Position numbers and translations under genes: made by a program. Of a DNA stretch of 17,835 nt, positions 8,247-15,447 are shown piece after piece (the stretch's first letter is position 1; each line of letters opens with the position of its first letter). A model generated the notes under the pieces. The model had not been told where the DNA came from. It was given only the letters and a program-made list of their open reading frames with translations, and made no database searches. Source of the stretch: Comamonadaceae bacterium (GTDB lineage Bacteria > Pseudomonadota > Gammaproteobacteria > Burkholderiales > Burkholderiaceae); the NCBI GenBank assembly GCA_947377705.1, contig CANCGU010000030.1:1-17835 (forward strand). The letters are read 5' to 3'.

Positions 8247-8750
8247 ATGAATGACAAGTCTCGAACAGGGATAGAGTCACCCCAGCCTATCAGTGAGATT
8301 CTTGACGGAGTCTCTATTCCATTTGCCTACAAGTTTGGCTATTTAGTCAACTCATACAGAGAACCATCATTCAGGTCGATAGAGTCAAAGCTGGGCCTGA
8401 CACGCCCAGAAATCCTGACACTGATTTTTCTCTTTTACAGAGATGGTATTACCGCATCTGAAATCTGTGACTTCTCTGGTCACCTCAAGAACAATATCAG
8501 CAGGGCCGTCACTACTTTGGAAAAAAAGGGCTTGGTCCGGCGCGTACCAGATATCAATGATCAGAGGCGCTTGCTCCTTTACATTACCGCTCAAGGCCAG
8601 CGCGTGCATCAACGTTTTATGCCTGGCTTACAGGAGCGTGAGCGGGCAATGATGTCGGCACTTACGGTCAAAGAAAGCACTGAACTGACGCGGTTACTGC
8701 GTAAACTCTGCGCGAATACTCCGAACTGGTGCAATCAAGAGCATATTTAA
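8247..8750 (+). CDS. MarR-family transcriptional regulator
   Basis: A 167-residue winged-helix regulator that normally represses a neighbouring catabolic or efflux gene until a small, often aromatic, ligand binds. The winged helix spans about residues 50-115: GITASEICDFSGHLKNNISR forms the recognition helix region (68-86), LEKKGLVRRVPD leads to the wing, and INDQRRLLLYIT (103-114) is the typical D-x-R-R wing signature. The start ATG at 8247 has no strong Shine-Dalgarno sequence. It is transcribed away from the alpha/beta hydrolase-Bug pair, the probable target. The 162 bases after it, up to the arsA stop, contain no gene I can recognise. Confidence 0.92.
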   Translation: MNDKSRTGIESPQPISEILDGVSIPFAYKFGYLVNSYREPSFRSIESKLGLTRPEILTLIFLFYRDGITASEICDFSGHLKNNISRAVTTLEKKGLVRRVPDINDQRRLLLYITAQGQRVHQRFMPGLQERERAMMSALTVKESTELTRLLRKLCANTPNWCNQEHI

Positions 8751-8912
8751 ACGGCTTAAGGTGTTTACTGGGAAAATCTTTGACATCAGAAATCATTTCA
8801 CCAGGCTCTACACGAGACAGACTTATTGAACGCCATAGGGCCAGCGTCATTCAATGGAACCAAAGCAAGGGGGCTTGACTTCCAACCGCACCAAACTTTG
8901 AGAGTTTGAAAA

Positions 8913-10667
8913 TTATCGCGTCAAGAGCTCATGCAAAGCATGTACGCCAACAGGTGGCTCGGATTGGAATGGAATGGCAAACAAGTTTTCCGAAAGTCCA
9001 TCGTTGATGCGCCTGATCTGTTTAACCTCCCCCTGTAAACGTGCCACAAGCAGTGGATCTTTCGTTTTCGCCGCCAATAGAGAGCGATTCAGAACCCAAG
9101 CATAAGGCTCGATGTTTGCTCTTCGAAGATCGTCTTGTAAAGCGGATGCTTGTGAGACCGGCGTTACTTCTGGCAATGCTACCAATATGATTTTTGTGTA
9201 GTCTGGGTCTTGCAGCCGCATCAGCGGTGTCACCACATTCACGGAAGTGCCCGTCTGTTTCTCAAACGAACTCGTCATTTGACGGTGGTACGCGCCTGCG
9301 GCATCCATCAATAACAAGGAGTGACCTGTCGGTGCGGTATCCAAAACAACAAAACCACTTCGCGCTTGGGCAACGATATGCGAGAAAGCATGGAATACAG
9401 CAACCTCTTCAGTGCAAGGTGATTGGAGGTCCTCCAGCAAAAGTGCCTTTTCATCGTCATTTAATGCAGCACCCTTGGCTGCCATGATTTTCTCAATGTA
9501 CTTCTGTGTTTCAACCTTGGGGTCAATGCGACTAACTTGCAAACCGCTGACTTGCTCTCTCAATGTTTCAGCGACATGTGCAGCAGGGTCTGTTGTGCTG
9601 AGATGAACGGTTTTTCCTTTTTCAATCAACCCCAGCGCCAATGCGGCGGCAATGGTTGTTTTGCCCACGCCGCCTTTTCCCATGACCATGATTAACCCAT
9701 GATCTTGCTTAGATAAATCGTCGATAAGCAAACCGAATTGCTTTGCAGTTATGGGTTCAGTGGGCGCTGTTATGGTGCCTACTTGCGAGGGGGCCTCTGA
9801 CAAGAGTGCTCTCAATGCAGTTAGACCAACGTTATCTACTGCGCGGAGTGGAACAATATCTTGTGGCAATACTTTTAGTTTCTCTGGAATGTTAGCTAAG
9901 GCATTGAGGCCTTGCCTTTCAACAGCGCGAGCAACTGGGTCATCGGACAGACTTGTATGGAACACGCCATTGATGATTAACCGTTGATTGGATAAACCCA
10001 GTGCCTTGAGTTCATCGCTGGTTCTTGCGGCTTCAGTTAATGCGCCAGTTTCTGGTCGAGTCACTAAAACAACGGAAGTCAGTCCTGGGTTACTTAGTGC
10101 TGCAAAGGCTTGGTTAAAGCGAGCCTCTTGCATCTTCAGGCCCGAATGAGGACCTAAGCACGACGCCCCCTTGTCGTTGTTAGCTAGAAAACCGCTCCAA
10201 GCCTTTGGCAAGCTCAGTAAGCGCAAGGTGTGACCGCTAGGGGCTGTATCAAACACGATGTGGTCATATTGACTGTTCTCATCTGCAAGCAAACTGGAAA
10301 ACTCATCAAACGAAGCAATCTCTGTTGTGCAAGCTCCTGATAACTGCTCCCTCACCGTGCCTTTTTCCTCTTGGGTGGCCGCACTCCCCATTTGGTCGAT
10401 GACGCGCTGTCGATATGCTTGTGCCGCGTCATCTGGATCAATGTTGATGAGCTCAAGTCCTTTGATGCTAGGTACGGCGACTGGGTGATTGCTCAACTTA
10501 ACGTTCAGCATCTCATCCAAGTTGGAGGCTGCATCTGTGCTTACGAGCAAAACCCGCTTGCCAGCGTCAGCAAGCGCGATGGCAGTTGCACTGGAGATCG
10601 ATGTCTTACCTACGCCGCCCTTGCCCGTAAAGAAGATAAATCGGGTGGGATGACTGAGCCATTTCAT
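8913..10667 (-). CDS. arsA: Arsenite/antimonite-transporting ATPase ArsA-type, two-domain
   Basis: A soluble ATPase that in known systems takes As(III) from ArsD and drives the ArsB pump. The start at 10667 is preferred over an upstream in-frame ATG at 10703 because AAGG lies six bases before it and the product becomes 584 residues, matching the classic ArsA of 583. It has two homologous halves: P-loop GKGGVGKT at 15-22 with DTAPSGH (140-146), and GKGGVGKTT at 330-338 with DTAPTGH (443-449). Metalloid-binding cysteines are all present: Cys113 in GACTTEI, Cys170 in ASCLGP, Cys418 in SPCTEE. No arsB, arsD, arsR or arsC is visible in the window. GET3-like tail-anchor targeting is unlikely given the duplication and cysteines. 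Confidence 0.93.
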   Translation of the reverse strand: MKWLSHPTRFIFFTGKGGVGKTSISSATAIALADAGKRVLLVSTDAASNLDEMLNVKLSNHPVAVPSIKGLELINIDPDDAAQAYRQRVIDQMGSAATQEEKGTVREQLSGACTTEIASFDEFSSLLADENSQYDHIVFDTAPSGHTLRLLSLPKAWSGFLANNDKGASCLGPHSGLKMQEARFNQAFAALSNPGLTSVVLVTRPETGALTEAARTSDELKALGLSNQRLIINGVFHTSLSDDPVARAVERQGLNALANIPEKLKVLPQDIVPLRAVDNVGLTALRALLSEAPSQVGTITAPTEPITAKQFGLLIDDLSKQDHGLIMVMGKGGVGKTTIAAALALGLIEKGKTVHLSTTDPAAHVAETLREQVSGLQVSRIDPKVETQKYIEKIMAAKGAALNDDEKALLLEDLQSPCTEEVAVFHAFSHIVAQARSGFVVLDTAPTGHSLLLMDAAGAYHRQMTSSFEKQTGTSVNVVTPLMRLQDPDYTKIILVALPEVTPVSQASALQDDLRRANIEPYAWVLNRSLLAAKTKDPLLVARLQGEVKQIRRINDGLSENLFAIPFQSEPPVGVHALHELLTR

Positions 10668-10703
10668 GTGCAACCTTATTGAGTTTTGAGTATTTAAAGT
10701 CAT

Positions 10704-10952
10704 AGACCAAGAATGTCTGAGTTCAGCCTAAAGCGACATCAAGCGTGGCGTGCGCTGTATCACCAGTTATGGATAAATCAGTCAATTGGCAGCGAACAAT
10801 AGCAATACTTTGCGGAAATGAGTGTGATGTGATTTTAGCATCGCACACTAATTTTTCTTATCTTGTGGTATCGCCGATGCCTACTTAGCATCCGGTTGTC
10901 AATAGAAGACGAATCACAGCCTTACATGACAACAGCAGGAGACAACAGCACC
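10704..10952. other. Intergenic region between arsA and the Bug/Rieske run
   Basis: I find no convincing gene. The one structure is an imperfect dyad, AGTGTG-ATG (10821-10829) against CAT-C-GC-ACACT (10839-10849, two-base bulge), followed by TAATTTTTC on the plus strand. It could be a factor-independent terminator or an operator. The region should also contain promoters for arsA (leftward) and the Bug gene (rightward), but no strong -35/-10 pair stands out. Confidence 0.4.
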
Positions 10953-11024
10953 ATGATTGATCGCAAAAACAATTCCCGTGTCCTGATTGCGGGCGCCAAA
11001 CCGACGACAGGAGACAGCGCATGA
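10953..11024 (+). CDS. 23-codon ORF overlapping the Bug gene start (leader peptide or truncated gene)
   Basis: ATG at 10953, 23 codons, product beginning MIDRKNNSRVLIAG and ending TTGDSA. Its TGA (11022-11024) overlaps the Bug ATG (11021-11023) as ATGA, so translation would be coupled. AGGAGA (10937-10942) lies ten bases before its ATG. The same nonamer CAGGAGACA occurs at 10936-10944 and at 11008-11016, each time upstream of one of the two ATGs. It may be a regulatory leader ORF or the remnant of a gene mostly lost by deletion. There is no homology-level evidence, so translation is uncertain. Confidence 0.35.
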   Translation: MIDRKNNSRVLIAGAKPTTGDSA

Positions 11025-12001
11025 CCACAAACAGACGCAACCTCATCAGCTTGGCCGTTGGCTTAGCTATGGCCTGCAGCGCGTGGGGGCAAAGCCCCGC
11101 CAACTGGCCGAGCAAACCGGTGAAATTCATCGTGCCAGCCCCCGCCGGGACCGCCCCTGACATTGCCGCCCGCCTCGTGGGCGAAAAGCTGTCCAGGATC
11201 TGGGGCCAATCGGTGGTGGTGGACAACAAGCCGGGCGCAGGTGGCTTGCCTGGCCTCATCGCCGCACGCAACGCCGAGCGCGATGGCTACACCCTGGTGC
11301 TGGCGCCGGCCTCGGCGCTCACTACCACGCAGTACATGTACCGGCCCTCTCAAGTGGACATTGCCAAAGACTTCACGGCGGTGTCCTTGCTCGCCATCGG
11401 CCCCATGATGATGGCGGTGGCTGCCAACAGCCCCATCAACTCGGTGGCCGACCTAATGGCCGCCGCACGCAAGGACCCCTCCAAGTTCTCTGTGTCAACG
11501 ACCTGGCAGTACTCCGTGCCGCACCTGACAGCCGACATGCTGGGCAGGGCCACGGGCGTACCCATGCACACGGTGCCTTTCAGCACCAGCGGGCAGAGCG
11601 TTTCGGCGGTGGTCAACGGTGACACGCAGCTCGTCATCGACGGCATTCCGCCGCTGGACGCCATGATCAAAGGCGGACGCCTGAAAGCCATTGCAGTGTT
11701 CAGCGATTCGCGCTTGTCGGCCCGCCCGCAGCTGCCCACCGTGGCCGAGACCTATCCAACCATGGTCATCAACGGCTGGTTTGGCGTGGTCGCGCCCACC
11801 GGGGTGCCTACCGCAGTTATTGAGAAGGTCCACCGCGACCTGGCCACTGTTCTGACCCAGCCCGACATCATTGAGCGGCTGGACGGCTTTGGTTTGTACC
11901 CTCGCGCCATGAGCTCGGCACAGTTCGCCACCTTCTTGGAGCAAGAGCGCCAGCGCTGGGAAAAAGCCCTCAAAGACATTGGCGCACAACCTCTGCTGTA
12001 A
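11021..12001 (+). CDS. Bug/TctC-family periplasmic solute-binding receptor
   Basis: A 326-residue periplasmic receptor of the TctC/Bug family. The signal peptide MTTNRRNLISLAVGLAMACSAWGQ has paired arginines and a likely cleavage after AWG (residue 23). The mature start PSKPVKFIVPAPAGTAPDIAARLV and the pocket segment QSVVVDNKPGAGGLPG match the family. WFGVVAPTGVPTAVIEK follows in the C-lobe. It has a good ribosome-binding site, AGGAGA (11009-11014), six bases before the ATG. It heads the run with the Rieske oxygenase and BKACE genes, and probably delivers the carboxylate that these enzymes degrade, or signals its presence. No TctA/TctB genes are visible. It is markedly more GC-rich than the arsA gene to its left. 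Confidence 0.93.
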   Translation: MTTNRRNLISLAVGLAMACSAWGQSPANWPSKPVKFIVPAPAGTAPDIAARLVGEKLSRIWGQSVVVDNKPGAGGLPGLIAARNAERDGYTLVLAPASALTTTQYMYRPSQVDIAKDFTAVSLLAIGPMMMAVAANSPINSVADLMAAARKDPSKFSVSTTWQYSVPHLTADMLGRATGVPMHTVPFSTSGQSVSAVVNGDTQLVIDGIPPLDAMIKGGRLKAIAVFSDSRLSARPQLPTVAETYPTMVINGWFGVVAPTGVPTAVIEKVHRDLATVLTQPDIIERLDGFGLYPRAMSSAQFATFLEQERQRWEKALKDIGAQPLL

Positions 12002-12253
12002 GTAGTACTCCAAGAGTTATGAAATGGAAACCGCTTGCATCGGCTCCCACCCTGGCGGCCTGGATGGGGCCGTGCACGAAGGCTGGACAAGCCAGCAGGA
12101 GTCAGCCCCATGAGCGACTGCGGCCAACAGCCGCAGCAGTTCCTCTGCCAATTGCTGTAGCTCGAAGCAGAGAGCGTGCGCGGGCCGCCCGCCGCGAAAT
12201 GAAGGCCACGTAGCCTGTCACCCTCAGTCCTCATTTAATTTAAGGAGCGCATT
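12002..12253. other. Intergenic region with one perfect hairpin, possibly decayed coding DNA
   Basis: A 252-base gap between the Bug and Rieske genes. It contains a perfect stem CTGCGGC (12118-12124) with GCCGCAG (12130-12136) over a five-base loop, with no T-tract. The surrounding sequence is GC-rich and reads open on the minus strand from about 12225 to 12023 (a leucine-rich stretch around QQLAEELLRLLAAVAHG), but I do not recognise the product. It may be a remnant of a lost gene. The last bases hold the Rieske ribosome-binding site AAGGAG (12242-12247). Confidence 0.35.
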
Positions 12254-13279
12254 ATGTTCGTTCATCAGAGTTGGTACGTCGGAGCCTGGGCCGACGAAAT
12301 AGCCACTGGAGGCATTCTTTCTCGCACCCTGCTCGGGGAGCCGGTCGTCATGTACCGCACCGAGGAGGGCCAGATCGTCGCGCTGGAAGACCGCTGTTGC
12401 CATCGGGCCATGCCTCTGTCGCACGGATGCGTGCGCGGTGAGCAAATTGAATGCGGCTACCACGGCCTGACCTTCAACGCCCAAGGTGCCTGCGTGAAGG
12501 TGCCGGGCCAAGAGAGCATACCGCCCAGCGCCCGTGTGCGCAGCTATCAAGTGATCGAGCAGGACCATCTGATCTGGATCTGGATGGGCGACGAAGACCG
12601 TGCTGATGCGTCACTCATACCCCGCCATACTTGGCACGATGACGAGGCATGGGAATGGGTTAAGGACTGCTACCTGGTTGCAGCCAACTACCAGCTCATT
12701 ACCGACAATCTGATGGACCTGACACATGTGGGTTACGTACACAGCCGTACGATTGGCGGCACACCACAGGCACATTCAGATGCAGACACCCAGGTAAGCG
12801 CCAACGAGCAGGGCGTGCGCGTTGAACGCTGGATGCTCAACTCCGTGCCACCACCCACCTACACCGCCGTCTGCAAGTTCAACACTGAGCGAGTGGACCG
12901 CTGGATGGAGATCGATTTTTTCCCACCATCCACCGTGCGCATCCACACCGGAGCGGTGGATACCGGAACAGGTGCACGCGAGGGCCGGCGTGATGGCGGT
13001 TTTGCCTTCATGGGCTTAAACACCATGACCCCCGAAACTGAAACGAGCACCCACTACTTCTGGTCAGGCGCCAACAAACGTCAGCCCGGCGCTCCTAGCA
13101 GCAAAGACCGCCTGTTTGCAAACCTAGAGGTAACTTTCGGGGAAGACAAAGTGGTAGTCGAAGCGCAGCAAAAATCACTTAATCGCCGGCCTGACCCCCT
13201 GGTGATGATTCGTACCGATGCCGGCATGATGCGGGCGCGCCGTTTGGTGACGGCTCGCCTTGAAGCAGAGGCGAAGTAG
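12254..13279 (+). CDS. Rieske non-heme iron aromatic-ring oxygenase (VanA/phthalate-dioxygenase-like)
   Basis: The catalytic oxygenase component that uses O2 and reductase-supplied electrons to hydroxylate or O-demethylate an aromatic substrate. It is 341 residues, the VanA-like size. The Rieske 2Fe-2S ligands are C48-x-H50 (CCH) and C67-x2-H70 (CGYH). The mononuclear iron site is in DNLMDLTHVGYVHS, with bridging Asp155, His158 and His163. The later WRS-like core and C-terminal DAGMMRARRL segment are typical. AAGGAG (12242-12247) supports the start. No ferredoxin-reductase partner (VanB-like) is visible here, so it must borrow one from elsewhere. It lies downstream of a Bug receptor and upstream of a decayed FAH fragment and the BKACE gene. 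The substrate is not predictable. Confidence 0.92.
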   Translation: MFVHQSWYVGAWADEIATGGILSRTLLGEPVVMYRTEEGQIVALEDRCCHRAMPLSHGCVRGEQIECGYHGLTFNAQGACVKVPGQESIPPSARVRSYQVIEQDHLIWIWMGDEDRADASLIPRHTWHDDEAWEWVKDCYLVAANYQLITDNLMDLTHVGYVHSRTIGGTPQAHSDADTQVSANEQGVRVERWMLNSVPPPTYTAVCKFNTERVDRWMEIDFFPPSTVRIHTGAVDTGTGAREGRRDGGFAFMGLNTMTPETETSTHYFWSGANKRQPGAPSSKDRLFANLEVTFGEDKVVVEAQQKSLNRRPDPLVMIRTDAGMMRARRLVTARLEAEAK

Positions 13280-13340
13280 GCCGTGGCCGACACTCTGAAT
13301 AGGTTGGACTGCGCTAACCTAGTTTTAGGGACTTATCAGA

Positions 13341-13413
13341 ATGGATGAGCACTCGGCACACCTGTCGATTGATGACTTTGGAGCCTGGCGATGTGCTGGC
13401 AACGGGAACCCCA
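13341..13413 (+). pseudogene. Fumarylacetoacetate hydrolase-family C-terminal fragment, frameshifted
   Basis: Bases 13372-13413 translate to MTLEPGDVLATGTP, the near-universal C-terminal motif of FAH-family hydrolases (YcgM/FAHD1 type). The bases just before it (13341-13370) read MDEHSAHLSI in another frame, and the single base at 13371 breaks the two, as if one base had been inserted in an '...AHLS-x-MTLEPGD' context. No start, upstream domain or stop of a full FAH gene is present. A hydrolase gene was therefore probably deleted, leaving a short scar between the Rieske and BKACE genes. The segment is too short to be functional. Confidence 0.65.
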
Positions 13414-13435
13414 TTAAATACGAAAGATCTACGAC

Positions 13436-14362
13436 ATGAGAAAAGTCATCATCACCTGCGCCGTGACCGGCTCGATTCACACGCCGAGCATGTCGCCGTA
13501 TTTGCCCATTACCCCTGATGAGATCGCTCGCGAAGCGATTGCAGCAGCGAAGGCCGGCGCATCCATCTTGCATTTGCACGCGCGCAATCCAGAAGATGGC
13601 CGCCCCGCATTCGATCCCGCCATTTACCGCCAGTTTTTGACAAAGATCCACGCAGCTACTGACGCAGTGATCAACATCACCACAGGTGGATCGATCACGA
13701 TGACGCTGGATCAGCGCTTGGCAGCTGCCATTGATATTTCGGCAGAGATGGCATCTTGCAACATGGGCTCCATCAACTTTGCGATCTATCCTGTGCTCGA
13801 AAAGCTGAAGACTTTCAAGTACGACTGGGAATACGACTACATCGAGGGGACGCGCCGCAACATTTTCAGAAATACTTTTGGGGACATTGAGGACGTCTTT
13901 GAGCTTCTGGGACGTGCGCATGGAACTCGGTTTGAATTTGAGTGTTATGACGTTGGACACCTCTATAACTTGAAGCACTTCGTCGATCGTGGCCTGGTTA
14001 AGGGCCCTATCTTCTTGCAGTTTGTACTGGGAATTCTTGGTGGAATTGGTCCAGACCCTGAAAACCTGGTTCACATGAAGCGGATTGCTGACAAGCTATT
14101 TGGTGATAGCTATCAGTGGTCGGTACTTGGTGCCGGCAGGCATCAGATGCCACTCATCACACAGGCTGCATTGTTGGGTGGTCATGTGCGCGTGGGTTTG
14201 GAAGATTCGTTGACCATTAGCCAAGGCAAGTTGGCGACGTCAAATGCCGAGCAGGTCGCCCTGATCCGCGATGTCCTGACACGTCTTGGCATGGAGATCG
14301 CCACACCAGCCGAAGCGCGTCAAATGCTGGGACTCAAAGGCCGCGACAAGACTCTTTTGTGA
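13436..14362 (+). CDS. BKACE / DUF849 beta-keto acid cleavage enzyme
   Basis: A zinc-dependent TIM-barrel enzyme of the 3-keto-5-aminohexanoate-cleavage family; it reacts a beta-keto acid with acetyl-CoA to give acetoacetate and a new CoA ester. The protein is 308 residues. The metal ligands are visible: HLHAR places His46 and His48, and VGLEDS carries Glu256. The start MRKVIITCAVTGSIHTPSMSPYLPITPDEIA and INITTGG (around 80-85) are family hallmarks. The Bug, Rieske and FAH-remnant context suggests that the substrate is a short keto acid from ring breakdown; the specific acid is not readable. The ribosome-binding site is weak (GAAAGA at 13422-13427). A strong terminator follows. Confidence 0.93.
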   Translation: MRKVIITCAVTGSIHTPSMSPYLPITPDEIAREAIAAAKAGASILHLHARNPEDGRPAFDPAIYRQFLTKIHAATDAVINITTGGSITMTLDQRLAAAIDISAEMASCNMGSINFAIYPVLEKLKTFKYDWEYDYIEGTRRNIFRNTFGDIEDVFELLGRAHGTRFEFECYDVGHLYNLKHFVDRGLVKGPIFLQFVLGILGGIGPDPENLVHMKRIADKLFGDSYQWSVLGAGRHQMPLITQAALLGGHVRVGLEDSLTISQGKLATSNAEQVALIRDVLTRLGMEIATPAEARQMLGLKGRDKTLL

Positions 14363-14397
14363 CGATCAAAGAAGCATTTAAACAGTCCAGATAAGTT

Positions 14398-14443
14398 GAC
14401 GGGCCGACTGCTATGCAGCGATAGCAGGCCGTCGGTGTTTTTT
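14398..14443 (+). terminator. Intrinsic terminator of the BKACE transcript
   Basis: The outer stem GAC-G-GGCC (14398-14405) pairs with GGCCGTC (14427-14433) with one bulged G. An inner stem TGCTAT (14409-14414) pairs with ATAGCA (14421-14426) over a six-base loop. The T6 tract is at 14438-14443. It lies 36 bases after the BKACE stop, the correct place and orientation. Confidence 0.85.
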
Positions 14444-14525
14444 GTCTGTGAAAAATCAAGGACTACCAAATCTTCAACACATGGTAGCGAGCCGCATTGC
14501 ATATTTCATAGGTAGTGGCACAAAG

Positions 14526-14556
14526 AAAAAGGGGCTACGTTTTCACGTAACCCCTT
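14526..14556 (-). terminator. Intrinsic terminator of the tRNA-Asn gene
   Basis: Read on the minus strand, AAGGGG-TT-ACGT is followed by a GAAA tetraloop and then ACGT-AG-CCCCTT and T-rich sequence (TTTTTCTTT into 14521). Its outer arms are CCCCTT at 14551-14556 and AAGGGG at 14529-14534 in plus coordinates. It sits 17 bases beyond the tRNA 3' end. Confidence 0.85.
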
Positions 14557-14573
14557 GATTTCATTAGCCTATT

Positions 14574-14649
14574 TGGCTCCTCGACCTGGGCTCGAACCAG
14601 GGACCTACGGATTAACAGTCCGGCGCTCTACCGACTGAGCTATCGAGGA
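14574..14649 (-). tRNA. tRNA-Asn (anticodon GUU), CCA encoded
   Basis: The minus strand reads as a 76-base tRNA. Acceptor arms TCCTCGA/TCGAGGA, D arm GCTC...GAGC, a CTGTTAA anticodon loop with GTT at plus positions 14614-14616, a T arm CCTGG-TTCGAGC-CCAGG, a G discriminator and an encoded CCA (14574-14576) are all present. One position at the top of the anticodon stem is unpaired (C against T). It closely resembles bacterial tRNA-Asn. It has its own promoter and terminator. Confidence 0.97.
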
Positions 14650-14692
14650 ATATTCGGTGTGCGTAACACTGTTGTGTTTTGCAGAGACGCAT

Positions 14693-14722
14693 AGTATAGC
14701 AAAAAAATGGGCGTTTTTTCAA
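14693..14722 (-). promoter_or_regulatory. Sigma70-type promoter of tRNA-Asn
   Basis: On the minus strand, TTGAAA (plus 14717-14722) and TATACT (plus 14693-14698) are separated by 18 bases. The -10 box ends 43 bases before the mature tRNA 5' end, which leaves a short processed leader. Confidence 0.75.
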
Positions 14723-14772
14723 GTTGATGCCAAGCGTGTTTTGATGTCCTTTTATGGCTTGTTCTGTTGGGG

Positions 14773-15444
14773 TCAATCTTGAAGTGGGTAATTCATGTGC
14801 CCAGTTTTCACATAAATCAAAGCGCCCTCGTCTTTTGTGAAAGGCGCATGCCTGCTGTAGCGAGGACTACGAATCCAAGTTCCTTCAGGGTATGAGCCGT
14901 GCTCATCATGAAATACGCCCTTGAGCACGAATATCTCTTCGCCTCCTGGATGCACATGCGGATTGAACACAGTGTTTGGCGCCCAATTCACCAAAGCAGT
15001 CCCAACGGCATCGAAATCATGTAGCGGCATCACAGAAAGACCCGGCACCAGGCCCTGATACCAAGATGCGCGTGCCGTATCAATTTGAACCGTGGAATCA
15101 TCTTGAGGATGAAACTGTCTTAGTTTGACAAACAAAGTACAACCGTCCTTTGAGAATGGCGAATGAGAACTCTGGGGAGGATTTCTTAAGTAAGTTCCTG
15201 CTGGGTAGTCCCCATGCTCATCAGAAAACGTACCTTCTAAAACCAAGATTTCTTCCCCGCCACCGTGCATGTGCTCCGTAAAAACTGAATTAGGGCTGTA
15301 CTTAACGATTGAGGTTGCACGAGCGACTTCGTCGCCAATACGATCAAGTAGCTTTCTCTCAACACCCTGAACCGGAGATTCAACCCAATCCATGTCGTGA
15401 GTATGGATAACTGCCTTCAACTTGAAATCTGAATTGATGTTCAT
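14773..15444 (-). CDS. Tandem double-cupin (ChrR-like) protein
   Basis: A 223-residue cytoplasmic protein made of two repeats of a ChrR-like cupin, the fold used by metal-dependent dioxygenases and by the zinc-binding anti-sigma factor ChrR. Repeat 1 (about 45-110) carries H58-x-H60-x3-E64 and a later His94; repeat 2 (about 150-215) has the same set at H163, H165, E169 and H199. Both repeats share the GGGEEI or PGGEEI, DEHG and Y-P-x-G-T pattern. All predicted metal ligands are intact in each half. No sigma-factor gene is nearby, so an enzyme or metal/oxidant sensor is more likely than an anti-sigma factor. It follows the hydrolase gene after three bases, so they form an operon. Confidence 0.85.
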   Translation of the reverse strand: MNINSDFKLKAVIHTHDMDWVESPVQGVERKLLDRIGDEVARATSIVKYSPNSVFTEHMHGGGEEILVLEGTFSDEHGDYPAGTYLRNPPQSSHSPFSKDGCTLFVKLRQFHPQDDSTVQIDTARASWYQGLVPGLSVMPLHDFDAVGTALVNWAPNTVFNPHVHPGGEEIFVLKGVFHDEHGSYPEGTWIRSPRYSRHAPFTKDEGALIYVKTGHMNYPLQD

Positions 15445-15447
15445 TGG

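Noticed and set aside
8892..8908. CAAACT/AGTTTG hairpin next to the arsA stop as an arsA terminator
   Set aside because: On the arsA strand it is followed by GTGCGG rather than a T-tract; it may be chance in AT-rich DNA.
10668..10703. Upstream in-frame ATG for arsA at 10703
   Set aside because: No ribosome-binding site precedes it, and the 12 extra residues are not needed; the ATG at 10665-10667 has AAGG nearby and gives the family length.
11752..12234. 160-codon minus-strand open frame under the Bug gene end and intergenic region
   Set aside because: Most of it is antisense to the clear Bug gene, and its composition (Cys, Trp, Arg-rich) looks like a shadow frame of GC-rich DNA.
14574..14649. 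tRNA-Asn as an integration site for the accessory regions
   Set aside because: No integrase gene and no repeated tRNA 3' segment were found in the window, so there is no evidence of an island attached here.
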